NCBI GenBank assembly: GCA_020024155.1
Contig: JAHHUE010000088.1
Span: 1 to 5,495, forward strand
Length of the DNA stretch: 5,495 nucleotides
Direction of reading: 5' to 3'
DNA from: Oscillospiraceae bacterium
GTDB taxonomy: Bacteria; Bacillota; Clostridia; Oscillospirales; Ruminococcaceae
In this document: positions 5,460 to 5,495 of the stretch, one piece after another
Position numbering within the stretch: the first letter of the stretch is position 1
Layout: each line of letters starts with the position of its first letter
The notes under the pieces: model-generated
Seen by the model: the letters and a program-made list of their open reading frames with translations, nothing else
Databases searched by the model: none
What the model was told of the DNA's origin: nothing
Program-made: the position numbers and the translations under genes

Positions 5460-5495
5460 TTACTGTAACAATTGGAGAACACCCTGTGGAGCTTG
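5460..5495 (-). CDS. Flagellin, C-terminal end only (continues beyond the window)
   Basis: Read on the - strand the last 36 bases give QAPQGVLQLLQ and a TAA stop, the nearly invariant C-terminal ending of bacterial flagellins (the D0 helix, usually QANQ-x-PQ-x-VLxLL). Only 11 residues are visible, so length and whether it is the main filament protein cannot be judged. Flagellin is the exported filament subunit and the expected regulatory target of FliW and CsrA encoded next door. It is convergent to the operon rather than following csrA in the same direction as hag does in Bacillus subtilis. Confidence 0.85.
   Translation of the reverse strand, partial: QAPQGVLQLLQ

Noticed and set aside
1..5495. 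Mobile elements, CRISPR arrays, tRNA or rRNA genes, or a defence or toxin system
   Set aside because: Almost the whole window is accounted for by conserved flagellar genes in standard order; I saw no repeat array, transposase, integrase or structured RNA gene.

Overview
The window is one late flagellar operon from a low-GC Gram-positive bacterium (Bacillota, probably a member of the Clostridia). The DNA is strongly AT-rich. The gene order flgM-flgN-flgK-flgL-(DUF6470/YviE-like)-fliW-csrA is the arrangement known from Bacillus subtilis and many Clostridia, and the ribosome binding sites are strong AGGAGG-type. I cannot name a genus from the sequence.

Layout: positions 1-131 are an AT-rich leader with a sigma-28 (SigD/FliA) type promoter, TAAT-N15-GCCGATAA, ending at 89. 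Eight genes then run on the + strand with short gaps or an overlap: flgM (144-452), flgN (456-926), flgK (971-2731), flgL (2745-3770), a DUF6470 protein (3793-4380), fliW (4393-4854), csrA (4848-5093, TTG start, overlapping fliW by 7 bases) and a 61-residue YjfB-like protein (5111-5296). A strong intrinsic terminator follows immediately (5301-5338), so promoter and terminator appear to bracket the whole unit. The next 120 bases hold two more inverted repeats, one placed as a terminator for the opposite strand. The last 36 bases encode, on the - strand, the final 11 residues and stop codon of a flagellin, so a flagellin gene converges on this operon.

How the genes work together: FlgM is the anti-sigma factor for sigma-28, the factor that probably transcribes this operon. 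FlgN is the export chaperone for the hook-associated proteins. FlgK and FlgL form the junction between hook and flagellin filament. FliW and CsrA form the partner switch in which free flagellin binds FliW, FliW otherwise binds CsrA, and CsrA represses flagellin translation. DUF6470 and YjfB-like proteins are conserved neighbours of unknown function.

Nothing here looks like a mobile element, defence system or CRISPR array. The points most worth a second look are two GGATGT sequences (a CsrA-type recognition core) overlapping the ribosome binding sites of flgM and csrA, the YjfB-like gene as last cistron after csrA, and the three-hairpin convergent junction with flagellin.
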